A stretch of 64,000 bases of DNA, taken from Daedaleopsis sinensis. Lineage: Eukaryota; Basidiomycota; Agaricomycetes; Polyporales; Polyporaceae. Location: assembly GCA_033807695.1 (NCBI GenBank), contig CM066300.1, positions 372,001 to 436,000 on the forward strand, written 5' to 3'. A model generated the notes under the pieces. That model was not told the DNA's origin. It saw only the letters and a list, made by a program, of their open reading frames with translations, and ran no database searches. The position numbers and the translations under genes were made by a program. Positions 62,413-64,000 of the stretch are shown piece after piece (the first letter of the stretch is position 1; each line of letters opens with the position of its first letter).

Positions 62413-64000
62413 TCAGAATAAGACCGAGGCGAGCGCGACGAGTAGCGCGGCGGCGCCCGAGAACAGGCCGAGCGGGGCGGCGGCTATCGCGGCGTTATCG
62501 CCTCCGGCGCTGGGGGCGGCGCTCGGGTTCCTACGCAGAATGGACAGGTCAGCCGAGATATTGAGGAGGAGGGGGGAGTCGACATGCTTGATGAAGTCCG
62601 CGGCGCGCTCGGCGAGGATGTACACGGGTACCATGGTGTGCGCTGCGGGGATGATCGGCTGCACGCGTTCACAGGCTTTCCGTCAGTACCCGCGCATATG
62701 CAACGGCAGAGAGACAGGGGAGGACGTACGAAGGCAGACGCATCGACGACGCGGAGGCCCTTGACGCCCTTGACGCTGAGATCGGGGTTGAGCGCGCCCT
62801 TGGAGTCGCCCTGCTTGCCCATCGCTACGGTGCCGGAGACATGGTTCACGACGAGCGCGTTCTTGCGGATGAACGCGTCGATGTCGTCGTCGGACGTCGC
62901 ATTGGCGGAGGCGCCGTACTCGGAGATGATCCAGTCCTTCCACGCGTTCGCGCTGAGGAAGCGGCGGCCGGCCTTGAGCGCCTCGCGCATGGTGTGGATG
63001 TCGAAGCCCTGCTCATCGCTGAGCAAACCGGGGTTGATGATTGGGTACGTGAACGGATCGGTCGAGTTGAGTGTCAGGCTACCGCCTAGATGATAACGCT
63101 TCGGTCAATCATGTGGTGCGCGAGCGAGAAGGGGCAAAGTATAACTTACGGGAGATGGGCGTGTAAAAGTTGCTGATGAGCGTGAGGAAGTGACCCTGCG
63201 GGAACGCACCACCGCTGAACGCGATGTACAAGTCGGACCAGATGAGCTGATAGTGGGGAGAGGTGGGGCCCGCGCTCGGGTCCTGGACCGTCTGGAAGAC
63301 GGCGTCGTCCTCGGGGAGTCGCTGCCACGCCCACTGGTTGCACGCGCCAAGTGTAAAGTCACCGGTGCGCTCCTTGACCCAGAGGTTGAGCTGCTCGGCC
63401 TGGAACGTCGTGTTGAGTGTGAGGTTGTCGAGCGTGTCGTTCGAGCTGACTTGGAAGTTCGTCGTCAGCAGCGGGTGGTCCTGCACGTTCTGGCCGACAT
63501 CGGGAAGGTCGACGATGGACTCGATACCGAGCTCTTTTGCCTGAGCGGCGGGGCCAATTCCGGAGAGCAGGACTAGCGGCAGACATCGTCATCATGAATT
63601 GAACTGAGCAAGGAAATGCATGGAACGAAAGACTCACGAATCTGCGGGGTACCCACAGCACCGGCGGAGAGGATAACTTCCTTATTCGCGGTGATGTTGT
63701 AGACCTTCGCCTTGGGACCGCTTGTGTACTGAACGCCGGTTATAACCGGGGTATTACCGTCGGTGCCAGTCTTGAGGACCTTGACCACCTGGGTGTTGAC
63801 GAGGACGTCGAGGTTCGAGCGGGAGAGCACTGGCTCGAGGTAGTTGCGCGCCGCATTTGACCGCGCGCCATCCTGGATCTGTTGCCCATAGAAGCTGTGT
63901 GAGTTAACACGGAGATTGCACATAAGTGAAAATATGGGTTACTGCGAAGGGAGTCCAGCCTGAATGGAGGCGGTCAACGAGTATTCATAAAAGGGCAAGC
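62413..64000 (-). CDS. GMC oxidoreductase, aryl-alcohol-oxidase-like, 5' part beyond the window
   Basis: Partial: the N-terminal FAD-binding part lies past base 64000. The visible exons read (minus) GARSNAARNYLEPVL and VLVNTQVVKVL, then GMC signature 2 split by an intron (ILSAGAVGTPQI | LLSGIGPAAQ). DVGQNVQDHPLL follows, then the catalytic region VVNHVSGTVAMG and, after an intron, IPAAHTMVPVYILAERAADFI. The AHT-x-VPVY wording resembles aryl-alcohol oxidases, which supply H2O2 to ligninolytic peroxidases. Unusually, the protein continues about 35 residues beyond the fold with GGDNAAIAAAPLG and then a hydrophobic run (FSGAAALLVALASVLF) to the stop at 62413. This resembles a GPI-attachment signal or a tail anchor. 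Several N-glycosylation sequons (for example NDT, NLT, NTT, NST) fit secretion. Confidence 0.87.

Overview
The window comes from a filamentous basidiomycete, most likely a wood-decay Agaricomycete of the Polyporales type. Coding exons are split by many GT-AG introns of about 48-75 bp with CTGAC/TTGAC-like branch sites. The gene set fits this group: a mitochondrial DEAD-box helicase, expanded F-box/LRR genes, an adenylation-thiolation-reductase enzyme, a DUF6534-type membrane protein, a small Cys-rich secreted protein and two GMC flavo-oxidoreductases. All exon structures were read by eye and not checked against transcripts.

Layout. 1-6.3 kb is a GC-rich decayed tandem array with no convincing gene. 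6.66-8.78 kb is MRH4 (+). 9.22-10.65 kb is an F-box protein (+), followed by a degraded reading frame (-). 11.6-15.45 kb holds two head-to-head paralogous F-box/LRR genes (A on -, B on +); a third copy C lies at 30.7-32.5 kb. 17.4-19.9 kb is a multi-exon A1 aspartic peptidase-like gene (-) with no signal peptide. 20.2-29.7 kb is a complete but inactivated Ty3/Gypsy chromovirus with 5-bp TSD TGAGC and about 3% LTR divergence. 33.1-34.0 kb is a secreted Cys-rich protein (-). 35.9-43.6 kb is a young Ty1/Copia element (-) with TSD CTCGC and LTRs differing at about 2 sites. 43.8-44.8 kb is an uncharacterised gene (+). 45.4-46.1 kb is a minisatellite region. 46.9-50.8 kb is the NRPS-like reductase (+). 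53.2-54.9 kb is the DUF6534-like membrane protein (-). 58.9-61.8 kb (+) and 62.4 kb to the right edge (-) are convergent GMC oxidoreductases; the second is cut by the window end.

The most unusual content is nested transposition. The Gypsy integrase is split by a 512-bp terminal-inverted-repeat element. The Copia 5' LTR is split by a 1,111-bp element. Both start CATCAG, end in GATG and sit in a duplicated AC dinucleotide; for the second, the sister LTR preserves the exact empty site. A third, 961-bp insertion with TSD GCGT interrupts the Copia RNase H domain. The Gypsy Pol also carries a roughly 380-residue extension beyond its chromodomain, with RG-rich and acidic segments.

The genes do not form an evident biosynthetic cluster. 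The NRPS-like reductase, membrane protein and GMC pair lie within 17 kb and could be co-regulated in lignocellulose or small-molecule oxidation, but that is inference only.
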